Assembly: GCA_001768565.1 (NCBI GenBank)
Contig: MEOE01000020.1
Coordinates: forward strand, 36,725-100,724
DNA length: 64,000 nucleotides
Reading direction: 5' to 3'
Origin: Bacteroidetes bacterium GWF2_33_16
Lineage (GTDB): Bacteria > Bacteroidota > Bacteroidia > Bacteroidales > UBA12077
Shown: positions 45,801-51,211 of the stretch, piece by piece
How the letters are laid out: the number at the start of each line of letters is the position of its first letter
Numbering within the stretch: position 1 is the first letter of the stretch
Translations under genes and position numbers: made by a program
The notes under the pieces: model-generated
What the model saw: only the letters and a program-made list of their open reading frames with translations
Told to the model about the DNA's origin: nothing
Database searches by the model: none

Positions 45801-47177
45801 TGTATTATCACCCCAATTTGTAATCTGGGTATCGTCCCAATAAATGGTTGTATTAAGCTTGTTAAAAGGTCGAATTGCAGAAGTGGAAATACCACTTAGT
45901 TGTTCAACATCATAAAGAGGAAAATGCGATGGGCCACGACCTAAGAAGGTTGCAGAAGTATTAAAGGTATCATTTGCAACAAGAGCACCAGCATCTGTTT
46001 TAAAATCCCATAGTATATAATTTAATCCCTTTTTTACTTCGCGATAAATAACGCGGTCGCTATTATTAGTCGAATATTCTCCATCTCCGTCAATATCAAT
46101 AAGTACTACAGCATAACCATCGAGGCTCGACTCAATCTTAAAAAAAGTAACATCATCAAAATCGCAATCAATTTCTTTGTTTTTTTCCAATACAACAGAA
46201 GACAAACCCAGATTTAGGTATTGTGAATCCCTGTTGTAATTATAATCCATAAAAAGTTCTTCTTCTGCCCATACCTGAACCTTTGGTGGAGTAAGTAAAA
46301 TATTAGGCCAGACAAAACGGTCGGGATCATTTAAAAATATTGGGTATTCTGCAATATTCTCGCCACTAATCTCATCACCCTCCATACTTTGTGTACGTTT
46401 AATATAGTTAGGCTGTTCGTTGCCTGGTGTAATACCAAACTTATTCGCCAGAAAAACAAAAGAAAAGGGGGTCATCTCGAAGTTAACCTTGTTAATAAAT
46501 CGATCATCAGTAACTACATAAAAATGTGCATTAACTGGATAATCATCGAAACTGGTATTACATAATTGCCATCCATAGGACCATAAACGACCGGCAGAGC
46601 GGTTGGGTTCTCCAGGATTTGTAATTACTTTATTAGAAGCATCTGTTACAGTAACATCAAAAAATTCGAGGGCAAATCTATAATATTCTAGTTTCTTGTC
46701 AAATTCAATGTAATAATTTCCTGATGTTTCGGCAACATAAACAAAAGGTGTGTACCCTCCAGTAATTGTCGCCCCATTAAGAATCACTCCATTGGGCCCT
46801 TTTACTGCTTGTTCCCATGTGGCAATGTAACCTGTTCCACTAGTTGGCATCTGTTGTTCAGCCGATGAAGTTGGAAATATTTTAGTACCACTAGGGTTTT
46901 TAACTCTAAAGTATAAATTTGATGGATTTTGAGAAACGTTTCCTCCATAATTAATGGTATTCATCTTCATCCCAAAGTGCATTGTTTCTCCCTCATTTAG
47001 ATAAATGTAGATGCGTTCCTTTTCGGTAGCACTATAATTCCCAAAGTTTCCTCCCGAAAAAACATTAAACTCCAGATAAAGGGGGTAAGTTTTAATGGGC
47101 ATTAATTGCTTAGTTCCCTCCTGACTAAATACCTGTAATGAGATTAATACTGAAATAAAAAGTAGAACTTTTTTCAT
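30900..47177 (-). CDS. Giant SprB-like T9SS-exported repeat adhesin
   Basis: The 5425 residues (16.3 kb) begin with a signal peptide (MKKVLLFISVLISLQVFSQ). A unique N-terminal region (~20-620) is followed by a cadherin-like and two Ig/PKD-like segments (~620-980). Next come 14 Calx-beta-like repeats of ~112 residues (~980-2560; typical TVTGQNDDIDDG and NIDND motifs), then 27 cadherin-like repeats of ~93 residues (~2565-5105; PVANDDxRGT...DVLxND and YTP...GDYDIATV), then two more Calx-beta-like repeats (~5106-5330). The C-terminal ~90 residues are a type B T9SS domain (IPEAFSPDNDGYNDKFEI, IKIYNRWGNVIY, PTGTYFYILTIK, GYIFLKR). Acidic DxDxD-type loops between domains should bind Ca2+ and stiffen the fibre. 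It is co-transcribed with a PorP/SprF gene and is likely a cell-surface adhesin or gliding filament protein. Confidence 0.93.
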   Translation of the reverse strand: MKKVLLFISVLISLQVFSQEGTKQLMPIKTYPLYLEFNVFSGGNFGNYSATEKERIYIYLNEGETMHFGMKMNTINYGGNVSQNPSNLYFRVKNPSGTKIFPTSSAEQQMPTSGTGYIATWEQAVKGPNGVILNGATITGGYTPFVYVAETSGNYYIEFDKKLEYYRFALEFFDVTVTDASNKVITNPGEPNRSAGRLWSYGWQLCNTSFDDYPVNAHFYVVTDDRFINKVNFEMTPFSFVFLANKFGITPGNEQPNYIKRTQSMEGDEISGENIAEYPIFLNDPDRFVWPNILLTPPKVQVWAEEELFMDYNYNRDSQYLNLGLSSVVLEKNKEIDCDFDDVTFFKIESSLDGYAVVLIDIDGDGEYSTNNSDRVIYREVKKGLNYILWDFKTDAGALVANDTFNTSATFLGRGPSHFPLYDVEQLSGISTSAIRPFNKLNTTIYWDDTQITNWGDNTSTNLMDSTRQKQLRVESTIPRLWSWADDPNDDNNGNLNTMNTWFNALDLGYRSFNVIVKQSLTKCVDGSAPFVGDVYFQGPLNTDIVFDVTDLDYKFFHTGSLPLSSIRIETLPKEGSLFYNSNPATVGLVVPRGSIGLLSYTPPTGFHGKDSLVWKASDGFNWSNNQENIYLIINTDPTITEIVDQKLCTNTPTAPIGFTIGDLDGDELTVTGFSANPEFVPHTGIQIDGTGINRTVTVTPVANKSGKAIIYIMVDDGLSQVIEEFAVTVSPSLEFDGKTLVCVGDDLNLIAEEAAAGTIYDWKYNSLSVSPDRNLIKTPPVEGSWSLTVTNTVEGNTCSSTRNFNVSTAPNTSFTGDIDVCTGETIYLNADENTAEYSWKKNGVELTTSKDYTKLNASSADADSYSLWVRKYGCENTRNFSITVKNPASTANTVTGNTVDPGQNGTITVANATNLITYNVYNENDLTTVISSAIGSGSNLSISIPHAELSIGNNIFKVGAFNGNCEVMLADTGKIVVRQPGFTVSAISRNTTEAGLNATFTIKLNTKPYKEVSINLSSDDLSEGTVSPASVTYDSLNYSSNQTVTVTGIDDDIIDGNITYHIITSSAVSLDTNYSDLNPNDVVVINNDDDIAGVTVSTISGNTTEAGGTAQFTVVLDCQPDAGVSINLSSDNINEGLITSVSRGTTTPASNTATITFDDSNWNIPITITVTGQNDDIDDDDQPYSIITSLTSSPGDSHFNGLLVDDVEITNSDDDNAGITVTPTIGLETTENVGTDEFTIVLTSEPTSDVSIALSSSNSAEGTVFPENITFNASNWDIPQTVTVTGVDDDIDDGDIPYTVTTAAATSLDGKYSGLNPSNVSVTNIDNDNAAIIVSPLSGLLTNEGGGQATFTVRLATQPIANITISVIPSDITEGTVNSSLLTFTNANWNDDQTVTITGVNDYVVDGTVNYTITLSVTGGDTPYANLDDIVVSASNSDNDVAGITVSPTTINTSETGTTATFSLVLLSEPKNDVVVNFSGVDNTEGSINKTSVTFTAANWSVLQEVTVTGLDDAIADGPVGYTITTIATSDDSDYNNIDVNDISVTNADNDVAGITVLPTSGQTTEAGGYLDYTIVLNTQPTANVTINISSSDTGEGTVDLSSLTFTSVNWATPQTIRITGVNDEIDDGNISYTIVNSIAVSTDGTYGGMSVEDVSMSNIDNDIAGITVSTISGNTTEGGGTATYTVVLNTEPTADVVVSFATGDATEGAVSPASHTFTTANWSTPRTVIVTGQNDNIDDGNQTYQINVSVSSSDGNYGSSLNTSVSVINEDNDIAGITVSSISGNTTEGGGAATFTVKLNTEPIANVIISFSSSNSLEGIPSPLSYTFTSANWNTEQTVTVTGQNDDIDDGDKIYQVNVSVGGSDGNYTSAFNTQVSVTNVDDDLAGVTINPLTGLETTEAVGGTSTFTVVLDTRPTATVRVNFSSSDNTEGTVSPAYVDFTTSNWNTPRTITITGVDDAVDDGDINYSIITSISTGSDGVYNIINPADISVKNIDNDLAGVTVNPIIGLETTEAGGTAIFTVVLNTQPVANVTISYNSSNETEGKVSLLSHTFSPANWSTPQSVTITGQNDFVDDNDKPYSIVTTMQSGADVVYNAINPADVSVTNIDDDAVGITVNPNAGLYTTESGGTETFDVRLNSQPAADVSITLYSNNENEGKIDKNSLTFTSVNWNTNQTVTVTGQNDNIDDDDQAYSIITNPAVSSDILYNSINPANVSITNQDDDQAGITVSPQNITINEAGASQSFTIVLQSEPTANVTINLSSNNINKGTIDKANVVFTSANWSVPQTVTISPVDNDIDDGNINFNIVTAAALSDDTDYKNRNAADVTVTSNDDDESEIIVSSISGNTSEDLTTATFTIVLNSEPTNDVSIDISSDDTGEGTVSHANVTFTSLTWDTPVEITVTGVDDGIADGNQTYHIIMAAAVSDDGNYDNMNAADITLVNSDNDSPGVTVFPYTGHFTTEADGTSSFKVRLNSEPTNDVTLSLSSSNTDEGTIDKASLLFTTANYNIDQTVIITGVDDVLNDGDKPFTINFTNIESIDEGYDTITIIQNVSAVNRDDIGPRAADDAITTDEDSNININILSNDKGLDDGNISVAISTQPLHGTVVVESNKTITYTPNGLFNGDDTFIYRVCDGENDCDEATVTITVTWMDDFPVALIDGRGTSINTPRYVDILFNDYGMEDGGIIISIDQHPDVNEGAVTIVGDSIQFTPALDYLGTSDFIYKITDADGDFDTAIVIITIRDINHVPVAVDDNAETTINTDVTISVLANDSGLEDGFGSLQIHTNPTHGTVLVNANRSVTYTPTAGYTGNDSFQYLVEDVDGDYDLATVTINVLPLGDAHPVAANDYRATDYETPVYLDVLINDSGLADIPLTLSITTDPINGVAVITADSILYTPNTGFSGIETLRYQIRDNDGDNSNTATVTINVLPENVTNYKPVALNDTVETNENTPAIVNVLNNDTIIDVFGKLQIYSVPEFGTAVVNANRTITYIPSNSFIGSDSFEYWVEDVHGDYDIATVFVDVIVKPNAIPVANNDERGTNYETARYIDVLANDIGLEDGGIILNVITAPTQGTAVVTADSILYTPAAGFSGTSIFEYSVTDKDGDGDTASVTITVKPEGINNYIPVALNDTVLTYVNQPINIYVLNNDTLLDAFGDLKIHSNPQFGLVTVNASRSITYTPFNMIVGNDSFEYWVQDEEGDYDIATVFVEITEKPNSIPVANDDERGTNFEEQRYIDVLFNDTGLDDGGIVIKVVTPPVNGTALVVGDSILYTPGNGFSGYSDFFYSVTDIDGEGDTARVTVNVYPEGFYNHIPVAVDDSVSTYMNIPVDIIVLNNDTIKDGFGALSVYTAPSSGTIILNANRTFTYTPNPMFIGRDEFKYLVQDLDGDHDHDIATVFIEVIERPNAIPIANDDERGTKYQTPRYVDVLYNDKGLEDGGIILKIITAPVNGTAVITTDSILYTPEALFSGTSTFEYSVTDKDGDGDTARVTITVLPEGVDNHIPVAINDSVETIMNIPININVLANDTILDTFGELTVWVNPKYGTAVVNANRTITYTPSNLFVGSDSLKYYVRDEHGDYDVATVFVDVILKPNAVPVANNDERGTNYQTPRYVDVLYNDKGLEDGGIILKIITAPVNGTAVITTDSILYTPEALFSGTSTFEYSVTDKDGDGDTARVTITVLPEGVDNHIPVAINDSVETIINTSIDINVLANDTILDAFGELTVWVNPKYGTAVANPNRTITYTPSNLFIGGDSFEYWVEDVHGDYDIAIVSVTVIETPNAIPVANDDARGTNYETPKYVDVLVNDSGLEDGDIILKIITAPTQGTAVVTADSILFTPAAGFSGQSTFYYSVTDKDGDGDTAQVTLTVLPEGVSNHIPVAVNDTVETVINTAIVINVLANDSINDGFGDLILFANPEYGTAVVNANRTITYTPSNLFIGNDSFEYWVEDIHGDYDIAAVSITVTEVPDALPVANDDVRGTEYQTMVSIDVLTNDKGIEDQPVILTIESDPAQGLVIVNADKIEFTPANGFAGLMTFQYRVTDNDGDWDVATVTITVKPDGQPNYIPIAVNDSVETLENTSINISVLANDSGLDDGFGKIIIFKYPDFGSLTINLNRTITYQPSPWFVGTEEFVYWLEDLDGDYDTARVVVHVVKPGNHLPVANDDARGTDYNTPVTIDVLVNDKGLEDGGIVVTIESNPITGVASVNPDNTVTFIPENGFFGLETFQYKVTDKEGDYDIANVTITVKGEGIENHIPFAVNDTIETIENTPVNINILANDSNFDDGFGKIIIFTEPMFGVVEVNDNRTITYTPANAFLGADSLVYWVEDVDGDYDMASVIIQVLVKPDYQPVANDDARGTNYQTLVSVDVLTNDTDLEDTPITLSVAENPTTGAAVVNGDKIDYTPATGFSGVVSFKYRVTDNDGDNSTATVTITVLPEGVSNHIPVAVNDAVETIINTSVTVDVLLNDTGLEDGFGNLTIFSSPNHGTVVVNGDRSITYTPSNLFKGTDSLEYWIEDIHGDYDIGKVVITVTDRPDYQPVANDDALGTNYQTLVSVDVLTNDTDLEDTPITLSVAENPTTGTSVVNGDKIDYTPATGFSGVVSFKYRVTDNDGDDSTATVTITVLPEGVSNYIPVAVDDAVETIINTAVTVDVLSNDTGLEDGFGSLTIFSLPNHGTAVVNGDRSITYTPSNLFKGTDSLEYWIADIHGDYDIGKLVITVTDRPNYHPVANDDARGASFNTPVDVDVLVNDTGLEDEPIRVSIETIPDVSTGNVIVNGDNTIKFTPATDYIGFAHFRYRVEDNDGDWDTAMVVINIKSGINYVPEAINDVVTTLENTPVDINVLSNDRGLDDGIGELIIFKNPEHGSIIVNADYTIKYTPSSWYIGTDVFEYMITDTDGDYDIATVTVTTNPIINNVPVANADSRGTSISTPVIIDVLFNDTGLGDGGIVVSINTNPTNGSVLVNADNTVTYTPNSGYLGNDQFEYQVCDVNNDCDIALVTINVKENNHIPLATDDKYYVNMNSSKALNILENDFGLEDGGITIEILTQVMVGQITINDDNTLTYMPLTGFVGNDSFVYKVTDSDGDYDLATVTIVVMDGVLPDVSILYSGNTKENGASVSVSFALTVAPVNDVSIDLLSHDETEGALSDTRVTFTSANWSTPQVITVIGVDDHIIDGNIDYVINTGNMVSSDPVYNLLNVNNISLINEDDDVAEVILSIDDYTTSEDGKETEFAFVLSSEPESDVTINLSSSNESEGTLDAVSVMFTPANWNASQTIKVTGVDDNLKDGDINYYILCALNTFDSNYMSLSISDLQLTNIDNDGQYGLIIPEAFSPDNDGYNDKFEILGLEKYDRVSIKIYNRWGNVIYTENNYKNNWDGKANSTMAVGQELPTGTYFYILTIKDKDKEISGYIFLKR
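31190..31860 (-). repeat. Two C-terminal Calx-beta-like repeats of the giant adhesin
   Basis: Two ~112-residue units (starting LPDVSILYSGNT and VAEVILSIDDYT) share TEGxL...VTFTxANW...VTGVDDxxxDG and end in a D-rich NxDxD linker. They are separated from the 14 similar units by the whole cadherin-like block, so the cadherin-like array appears to have expanded inside a Calx-beta array. Confidence 0.75.
31860..39490 (-). repeat. 27 cadherin-like repeats with A/B dimer periodicity
   Basis: About 27 units of ~93 residues (~280 bp) fill this interval. Most alternate between type A (PVANDDxRGTxYxTPxxxDVLxNDxGLEDGG) and type B (IPVAVNDxVETxxNTxxxINVLANDxxxDGFG), so the real repeat unit is an A-B pair of ~188 residues (~560 bp). 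Neighbouring pairs are nearly identical in DNA at about 36.1-36.35 versus 36.65-36.9 kb and at about 33.2-33.55 versus 33.75-34.1 kb, showing recent duplication of whole pairs. Confidence 0.8.
39490..44240 (-). repeat. 14 Calx-beta-like repeats of the giant adhesin
   Basis: Fourteen units of ~112 residues (~336 bp) each begin with a GITVSxxSGNTTEAGG-like strand, pass through TFTSANWxxxQTVTVTGxDDxIDDG and end at an acidic NxDND linker. They are much more diverged from each other in DNA than the cadherin-like pairs, so they are probably older. Confidence 0.8.
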
Positions 47178-47245
47178 ATCTTATTTTTTACAATTTTTCT
47201 TAAGCTTATAATTATACGATTTCTTTCTAAAACCAGCTAAATATC

Positions 47246-47276
47246 AAACGTATATAGAATTAACAATTTGACAAAC
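47246..47276 (-). promoter_or_regulatory. Promoter of the giant adhesin-PorP operon
   Basis: On the minus strand TTTG (complement of 47273-47276) and TACGTTTG (complement of 47246-47253) are 19 bp apart, an exact match to the Bacteroidota TTTG-N19-TAnnTTTG consensus. It leaves a 5' leader of about 60 nt before the ATG at 47177. The rest of the 388-bp gap to the SiaC-like gene is A/T-rich with no recognisable gene, apart from the SiaC terminator. Confidence 0.82.
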
Positions 47277-47517
47277 ATCACAAAAATGTCCATTAACAAC
47301 AATTATTCATATTTAATTAATATCCAATTTTTTAACAAAAAACGTAAATTTACTATTTTAAATAAAACCTTTGTTTAATTTTCATTAAGGTAGCTGGTAG
47401 AAACTTAAAAAATAGGAAATTCTTTACACAACTATTGAATCTACTATATTTTAGGGTTTCATACAATTATATGTTTAATAACATATAATATCTTTTTATT
47501 TTTATAACAATAAAAAA

Positions 47518-47535
47518 GCCGTCAATAATGACGGC
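47518..47535 (-). terminator. Rho-independent terminator of the SiaC-like gene
   Basis: GCCGTCA (47518-47524) and TGACGGC (47529-47535) form a 7-bp stem with a 4-nt loop, followed on the minus transcript by a U6 run (complement of 47512-47517). Confidence 0.9.
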
Positions 47536-47565
47536 CTTGTATATAGTATGGTTTCTTACTAAATT

Positions 47566-47940
47566 TTAAAACAAGTCAACGGTTTCAATTAATGTAAATG
47601 TTGATCTCTCAAGATTAATCTCATACATTTCCCCCAAATCCAACATATCAAAATCATCATCCTCATAAAACCAATTAATCTCAATGTTTTTAATATTTGT
47701 ATTGTTTTCCAACTCTATTAATAAATTCAATATTTTTTTAGTAGATGATGTGTTAATATATTCCATTTTAACATCAAACTTTACTGTTTCAGCTTCAAGT
47801 TTCTTAATCCAATAAAAAACTGGCTCATAAAACTTGTGTACATCCTCAGGAAGTGATCTTCCCTTAATGAGTAATTTCCCATTAGTATAAAAATCAATTA
47901 ACGGAGTGGTGTCGGTACCTTCAATAAATAAATTTTGCAT
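47566..47940 (-). CDS. SiaC-family (DUF1987) regulatory phosphoprotein
   Basis: The protein of 124 residues (ATG at 47940; an upstream TTG at 47949 would add three) starts MQNLFIEGTDTTPLIDFYTNGKLLIKGRSLPEDVHKFYEPVFYWIKKL. This is the DUF1987 signature of SiaC, an anti-anti-sigma-like switch protein. The phospho-site region is in EYINTSSTKKILNLLIELE. In Pseudomonas, SiaC is phosphorylated by SiaB and dephosphorylated by the PP2C phosphatase SiaA to control a diguanylate cyclase. No siaB or siaA homologue is adjacent. The PP2C phosphatase at 10426-13005 is a possible but distant partner. The gene has its own terminator. Confidence 0.85.
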   Translation of the reverse strand: MQNLFIEGTDTTPLIDFYTNGKLLIKGRSLPEDVHKFYEPVFYWIKKLEAETVKFDVKMEYINTSSTKKILNLLIELENNTNIKNIEINWFYEDDDFDMLDLGEMYEINLERSTFTLIETVDLF

Positions 47941-48035
47941 TTTCCCCAATTTTTAAAATAAAGTTAAAAATAACATATATTTTTAAATATCAAGATTGTA
48001 GTAGTAAAAAAGTTTTAACAATATCAATAAAATGA

Positions 48036-48659
48036 TTAACAAATCATTCCATTGAGAATTTTTAATGTATCCGGACCTGTGTTAAACAATAAATCAATAA
48101 TACTGAGATTGGGAATAAAGCCATACTTATCGGAAAAAACCTGAATATATTCCATAGATCGAAAATCTTTATCGTCATTCTTCTTTTTAGGATGAATAGA
48201 CTCACGAAAGTCATCAAAAATCAATTCTTCAATGATATACCCATCAGTAAATTGAATGCTCGAATTAAAACCAATATGATCAAGTATCATTCGCTGCAAA
48301 TCATTGTTAAAATCGATTAAAAGTTCGTACCTATTCCTATAAAACGGCAAAAAATCATCTTCATAATATTCGAAATAGGGTGATGCCCTATAAGCAGATT
48401 CTATAGATTTCCAATGTAACTTCTGCCAATTTGTGGCATAATCAATTACAATATCTTTGGTTTTTGTTTTGGTTTGTATTTTTTTTACCGGGATTGATAA
48501 TGATAACAATCCATTTGCGCCATATATATTGCATCGGTTGCGATAACTTTGCTTTGGATAATTCTCATGCACTTCAATCAATACTTCCTTATACTTCAGT
48601 AGTTTAGTATAATATTGAATGGGTGCTAAATATGCAGTTGACAACAACGCTTTTTCCAT
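48036..48659 (-). CDS. WbqC-like family protein
   Basis: The 207 residues begin ALLSTAYLAPIQYYTKLLKYKEVLIEVHENYPKQSYRNRCNIYGANGLLSLSIPVKK. The PIQYY...YPKQSYRNR pattern is typical of the WbqC-like family, which is linked to polysaccharide or glycolipid biosynthesis but lacks a firmly known reaction. It follows the degenerate signal peptidase gene by 2 bp and is the last gene of the dapB-lepB cluster. Confidence 0.85.
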   Translation of the reverse strand: MEKALLSTAYLAPIQYYTKLLKYKEVLIEVHENYPKQSYRNRCNIYGANGLLSLSIPVKKIQTKTKTKDIVIDYATNWQKLHWKSIESAYRASPYFEYYEDDFLPFYRNRYELLIDFNNDLQRMILDHIGFNSSIQFTDGYIIEELIFDDFRESIHPKKKNDDKDFRSMEYIQVFSDKYGFIPNLSIIDLLFNTGPDTLKILNGMIC

Positions 48660-48661
48660 TA

Positions 48662-49717
48662 TTATACTGTTCTCCTAAAGAATTTTAGTGACTTTAATCC
48701 CTTGTATCTTTTATCTATTGAAAACACCACAAATAAGCTTTTCCCAAAAATATGATTATCAGGCAAAAATCCCCAGTATCGTGAATCTTTTCCATCGCTC
48801 CTATTATCATCAAGTACAAGATAATAATTGTTTTTAAATGTATAATCATGCACTTCGATTCCATTTATCAAAATATCTGAATCAGTAACAGATAAATCAT
48901 TCCCTTCGTGATATTTAATTATATCAAAATACAAATCAATATTCGCCTTATTTAAAACTATATTTTCTCCTTTACCAGGGATGTGAATTGGTCCATAATC
49001 TTTTTTATTCCATTTTCTTTTTGGATTATAAGCAAATATTATATCTAAATCATCCTTTAAATTATCGTTTATAGAAATACTTCTTATTCCTTTTTCACTT
49101 TTAATTAAGCTTGCAATATCTTTTGACACAGAAACCAAATAAGTATTCTTTTTTATGATTGATCCTTCCGAAATGTTATATTTATTAACTAATTGTTTAA
49201 AATCATTTTCCGATTCTACTACTACTGAATAATTTAAGTAATGGCTCTGATCAGGTATATCAACCAATTCGTTATTAACAATACTCCTGTAATTTTTTAT
49301 TTCGATATTATCTCCCGGCATCCCAACAATTCGCGATAACCTTATTTGTCTTTTATCAATGGGTTTTTCGGTTTCGAATGGAAAATTAAAAAGTATCAGA
49401 TCGAATCTTTTTAAACTATCGATTGCAGGCAATCGCCAAACCGGAAGTTTTATCCAATCTACATAACGTGTAGCTCCAAAAAATGGTAAACTTAGCAGTG
49501 TAATTGGTAATCGGGCTCCATAATTGGATTTACCTATAACAACCATTTCTCCTGACATAACAGTTTTGCCCATATTTGTTGAAATTACAACATGTGGCTC
49601 AAACAAGAATGCCTTAAAAAGTAATATAACCAGAAGCGCCAATAGAATTGACTTAAACCAGGTAATTCCTGAATTGCCAGACTTCTTTTTACTCGTATTT
49701 TTTTTCTTTGTTACCAA
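48662..49717 (-). CDS. Degenerate signal peptidase I-like protein (catalytic dyad lost)
   Basis: The 351-residue S26-fold protein has a Lys-rich N-terminus, one membrane helix (~21-38) and all the signal peptidase blocks. Where LepB has the catalytic Ser before Met (TSSM), this protein has Asn48 (ISTNMGKTV). Where LepB has the general-base Lys ([11 protein letters not shown]), it has Ser128 (RLSRIVGMPGD). The C-terminal box is kept as LDDNRSDGKDSRYWGFLPDNHIFGKS, with DDN instead of GDN. It is therefore probably a pseudoenzyme. The start codon appears to be TTG (49715-49717), since the next Met comes after the membrane segment. It lies downstream of functional lepB but behind a terminator-like hairpin. 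Confidence 0.85.
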   Translation of the reverse strand: MVTKKKNTSKKKSGNSGITWFKSILLALLVILLFKAFLFEPHVVISTNMGKTVMSGEMVVIGKSNYGARLPITLLSLPFFGATRYVDWIKLPVWRLPAIDSLKRFDLILFNFPFETEKPIDKRQIRLSRIVGMPGDNIEIKNYRSIVNNELVDIPDQSHYLNYSVVVESENDFKQLVNKYNISEGSIIKKNTYLVSVSKDIASLIKSEKGIRSISINDNLKDDLDIIFAYNPKRKWNKKDYGPIHIPGKGENIVLNKANIDLYFDIIKYHEGNDLSVTDSDILINGIEVHDYTFKNNYYLVLDDNRSDGKDSRYWGFLPDNHIFGKSLFVVFSIDKRYKGLKSLKFFRRTV

Positions 49718-49735
49718 GATAATTCCCTTTTAAAA

Positions 49736-49768
49736 AAAATACATCAGACAAATTGCCCGATGTATTTT
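49736..49768 (-). terminator. Rho-independent terminator between lepB and the degenerate paralogue
   Basis: AAAATACATC (49736-49745) pairs with GATGTATTTT (49759-49768), followed on the minus transcript by a long U run (complement of 49732-49739). It would limit read-through from lepB into the degenerate paralogue and wbqC. Confidence 0.8.
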
Positions 49769-49786
49769 ATTATAAATCAATATATT

Positions 49787-51196
49787 TTAATGTATCAAAG
49801 AAAACATTCTATTCCATCGAATTTTACTTAGAAAATTTTTGTCTTTATCAAGCGACAACCAAATAAATACTGCTTTACCCACAATATGATCTTCGGGTAC
49901 AAATCCCCAGTATCTTGAATCAGCCGACTTATGACGATTATCGCCCATCATAAAATAATAATCCATTTTAAAAGTGTACGTATTAGCTGGCACATCATTT
50001 ATATAGATAATATCTCCTTTTACTACCAGTTTATTTCTTTCGTAAGTTTCAATAATTCTACTATATAGTGGAAGATTTTTTAGCGTTAAATCAACTGTTG
50101 CTCCTTTTTTAGGAATATATAATGGACCAAAATTATCTTCGGTCCATTCAAAATCTGGGCTAAATGGAAAAATTGATATATTGGCCATATTTGCATTGGT
50201 ATTCTCATAACGAGATATATTTGTAACAGTTGGGAAATTTTTAAGATTCTCAACATTCTCATTCGTTAAAGGCAACTCGTACAAGGAGCTCGATGAAATA
50301 AATCGTCGATCATCAACAGCAATATCTAATTTTTCAAGATGCTTTGCATTTATCTCTTTTCCATTTGTTTTTACAAAATAATCATATTGCATTTTAAGGA
50401 AATGGTCTTGCTTTTGCCCATTCACATAAACCTGTCCGTGCGAAATAACCATAGTATCTCCTGGAATAGCAACACAACGTTTAATATAATTCTCGCGTTT
50501 ATCAACGGGGCGAACTACAATTTTATATTTCTCCCAAACTAGTTTTCGCATAATATCAATATACTCGTCGAAACTTTTGATCGGATTTCCCATCTGAATA
50601 TCTCTACGCATATATTCATAGGCATTTTCGCGAATAATACCATAATAGTCTTTCTCTTGCATTTCAACTACTACCGTATCGCCAGCAGGAAAATTAAAAA
50701 CTACTATATCATCTCTTTTTATATCGCTTAACCCGGCAATTCTTTTATATGGTCTTTTTATCCACTCAAGATAAGACTTTTTATCCTTGGTTAAAGGCAA
50801 GGTATGATGAGCAAATGGAAATGAGATAGGTGTATTTGGCATTTTAGGACCATAACTCACCTTGCTAACGAATAAATAATCGCCAACCAATAAGGTTTTT
50901 TCCATTGATGATGTTGGAATAGTATATGCCTCAATAAAAAACATACGAATTAATGTTGCTGCAATAACAGCAAATATCAATGCATCGACCCATTCAATTA
51001 GTGCACTTTTCTTTTCAATACCATTACGTTTTTTCCAGAATGTCCAGTTTACATACTTGGTAATATGCATATCAACAATTACAAGCAAACCTAACAAGAA
51101 CCATAGATTCTTAATCCAAATTACCCATAAAACATAAATCAGCACAGTTAAAGAGAACTTAAAGTACTTATGTTTCAAAATTTCTTTTAGTGTCAT
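49787..51196 (-). CDS. lepB: Signal peptidase I
   Basis: Cleaves signal peptides of exported proteins at the periplasmic face of the inner membrane. The 469-residue protein has three N-terminal hydrophobic segments (about 12-30, 32-50 and 69-88). The catalytic serine is Ser97 in [10 protein letters not shown] and the general base is Lys239 in [14 protein letters not shown]. The last conserved box is [26 protein letters not shown]. The enzyme is longer than E. coli LepB because of an insert between the Ser and Lys boxes and before the last box, as is usual in Bacteroidota. It follows dapB by 15 bp on the same strand. Confidence 0.94.
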   Translation of the reverse strand: MTLKEILKHKYFKFSLTVLIYVLWVIWIKNLWFLLGLLVIVDMHITKYVNWTFWKKRNGIEKKSALIEWVDALIFAVIAATLIRMFFIEAYTIPTSSMEKTLLVGDYLFVSKVSYGPKMPNTPISFPFAHHTLPLTKDKKSYLEWIKRPYKRIAGLSDIKRDDIVVFNFPAGDTVVVEMQEKDYYGIIRENAYEYMRRDIQMGNPIKSFDEYIDIMRKLVWEKYKIVVRPVDKRENYIKRCVAIPGDTMVISHGQVYVNGQKQDHFLKMQYDYFVKTNGKEINAKHLEKLDIAVDDRRFISSSSLYELPLTNENVENLKNFPTVTNISRYENTNANMANISIFPFSPDFEWTEDNFGPLYIPKKGATVDLTLKNLPLYSRIIETYERNKLVVKGDIIYINDVPANTYTFKMDYYFMMGDNRHKSADSRYWGFVPEDHIVGKAVFIWLSLDKDKNFLSKIRWNRMFSLIH

Positions 51197-51211
51197 TTTA
51201 AAAAGTTTATA

